Below are positions 63,315 to 64,000 of a stretch of 64,000 bases of DNA, piece after piece; position 1 is the stretch's first letter; the number at the start of each line of letters is the position of its first letter. The notes under the pieces are model-generated. The model was not told the origin of the DNA, ran no database searches, and worked only from the letters and a program-made list of their open reading frames with translations. The position numbers and the translations under genes were made by a program. Where the stretch lies: contig OU862915.1 in NCBI GenBank assembly GCA_917880885.1, positions 33,178,676 through 33,242,675 of the forward strand. Reading direction: 5' to 3'. The stretch comes from Limnephilus marmoratus. Its lineage: Eukaryota; Arthropoda; Insecta; Trichoptera; Limnephilidae.

Positions 63315-64000
63315 TATTCAGGGTGTTAAGGGATGTATTTGGTTCAACCAGTGATTCCCGACATTATTTAGAGTAAAAAAATATAAATGAAATTTTGGTC
63401 TCCAGTGACTTTTTAGATGTTTTTTAAAAAAAAAAATCTTCAAATTCAAACAAATATTTTTTCTTCCACATGTCAACACTGGTCACTCAGCCGAGTAACC
63501 AACCAATCCATCATCCCACCCCTAACTAACGTCCAATACCTACTGTTTTTTTATGATTTTAGTTGAAAAAAACCACATCATTAATTTTCATTTTCTACTC
63601 CAAATAAAGTAAGGAATCGTTAGATTAACTCAAATACTTCCCTTATCATCCTATATGTATACTAGTGAGTGCATTAGTCAGATGGCTCGTTTTTGCACAA
63701 TACAATATTCAGTTTAATATAGTCAGATTAGAGGTGGCTGCCAAATTCGGTGAACTCAACTATGAAGGTGTCCAGCTGTCGATTGCATATCATTGGTTAT
63801 TTCTATAATCGTTTATGTCTAATGCACCAACGATTTAAGTACTACTTAACTGATATCTGTTGAGACACCTCAAAACTGTATATACTATTACCTATGCTAA
63901 CGATATTTGTTGAAAGATATTGAATCTATATATATAGTCCAATACACCACAAAAGGAGAACGAAGTGTTAATGAAGTTCTCTTTTATACAGGCATTTGGT
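63315..64000. other. No gene seen; possible exon start at the edge
   Basis: AT-rich intron-like sequence. TTTTATACAG at 63980-63990, just before the window ends, could be a splice acceptor, but too little sequence follows to judge. Confidence 0.35.

Overview
This is a eukaryotic, almost certainly insect, stretch. It carries exons with GT/AG borders, insect-type DNA transposons (piggyBac, hAT, mariner, PIF/Harbinger, Helitron), Jockey- and R1-like LINE pieces, LTR elements, hammerhead motifs of the Penelope kind, and short interstitial runs of the arthropod telomere motif TTAGG. Nothing prokaryotic is seen. Only two stretches look like working coding sequence: the 1,336-codon Gag-Pol of a young Ty3/Gypsy element (15067-19077) and the exons of one host gene in the right-hand quarter (50752-62818).

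Layout. 0-13.1 kb: the 3' part of a piggyBac element ending at a TTAA inside a ~121-132 bp tandem repeat; a ~12-copy minisatellite; a foldback MITE; then a nest in which a 981-bp hAT sits in the terminus of a Harbinger element, followed by a 4.36-kb hAT that holds a dead LINE, which in turn holds two adjoining Helitrons. 13.5-25.2 kb: an 11.7-kb LTR element with near-identical 731-bp LTRs and no retroviral genes of its own (LARD-like), which carries a complete Gypsy element (14820-19296). 25.7-28.5 kb: a Helitron, two MITEs, and a 180-bp insertion built around a hammerhead ribozyme fold. 28.6-34.4 kb: nested foldback elements with ~94-bp inner repeats, broken by a 1,983-bp miniature LTR element whose two LTRs do not match each other. 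34.9-40.9 kb: hAT within hAT, with a Harbinger and a Jockey-like RT fragment inside. 42.7-45.8 kb: a 3-kb foldback element with an 8-bp target duplication. 45.9-49.4 kb: a TA-flanked inverted-repeat element with an R1-like LINE remnant.

50.7-62.8 kb: one plus-strand gene of at least ten coding exons. Splice phases agree at all junctions except one. Its introns are loaded with MITEs, a mariner, tRNA-like foldbacks and hAT copies, and one MITE lies four bases past an exon. I cannot name the gene with certainty; its C-terminal motifs resemble a conserved uncharacterised family.

Most elements were delimited by terminal repeats plus target-site duplications read directly from the sequence. Family names come from motif recognition without any database search.
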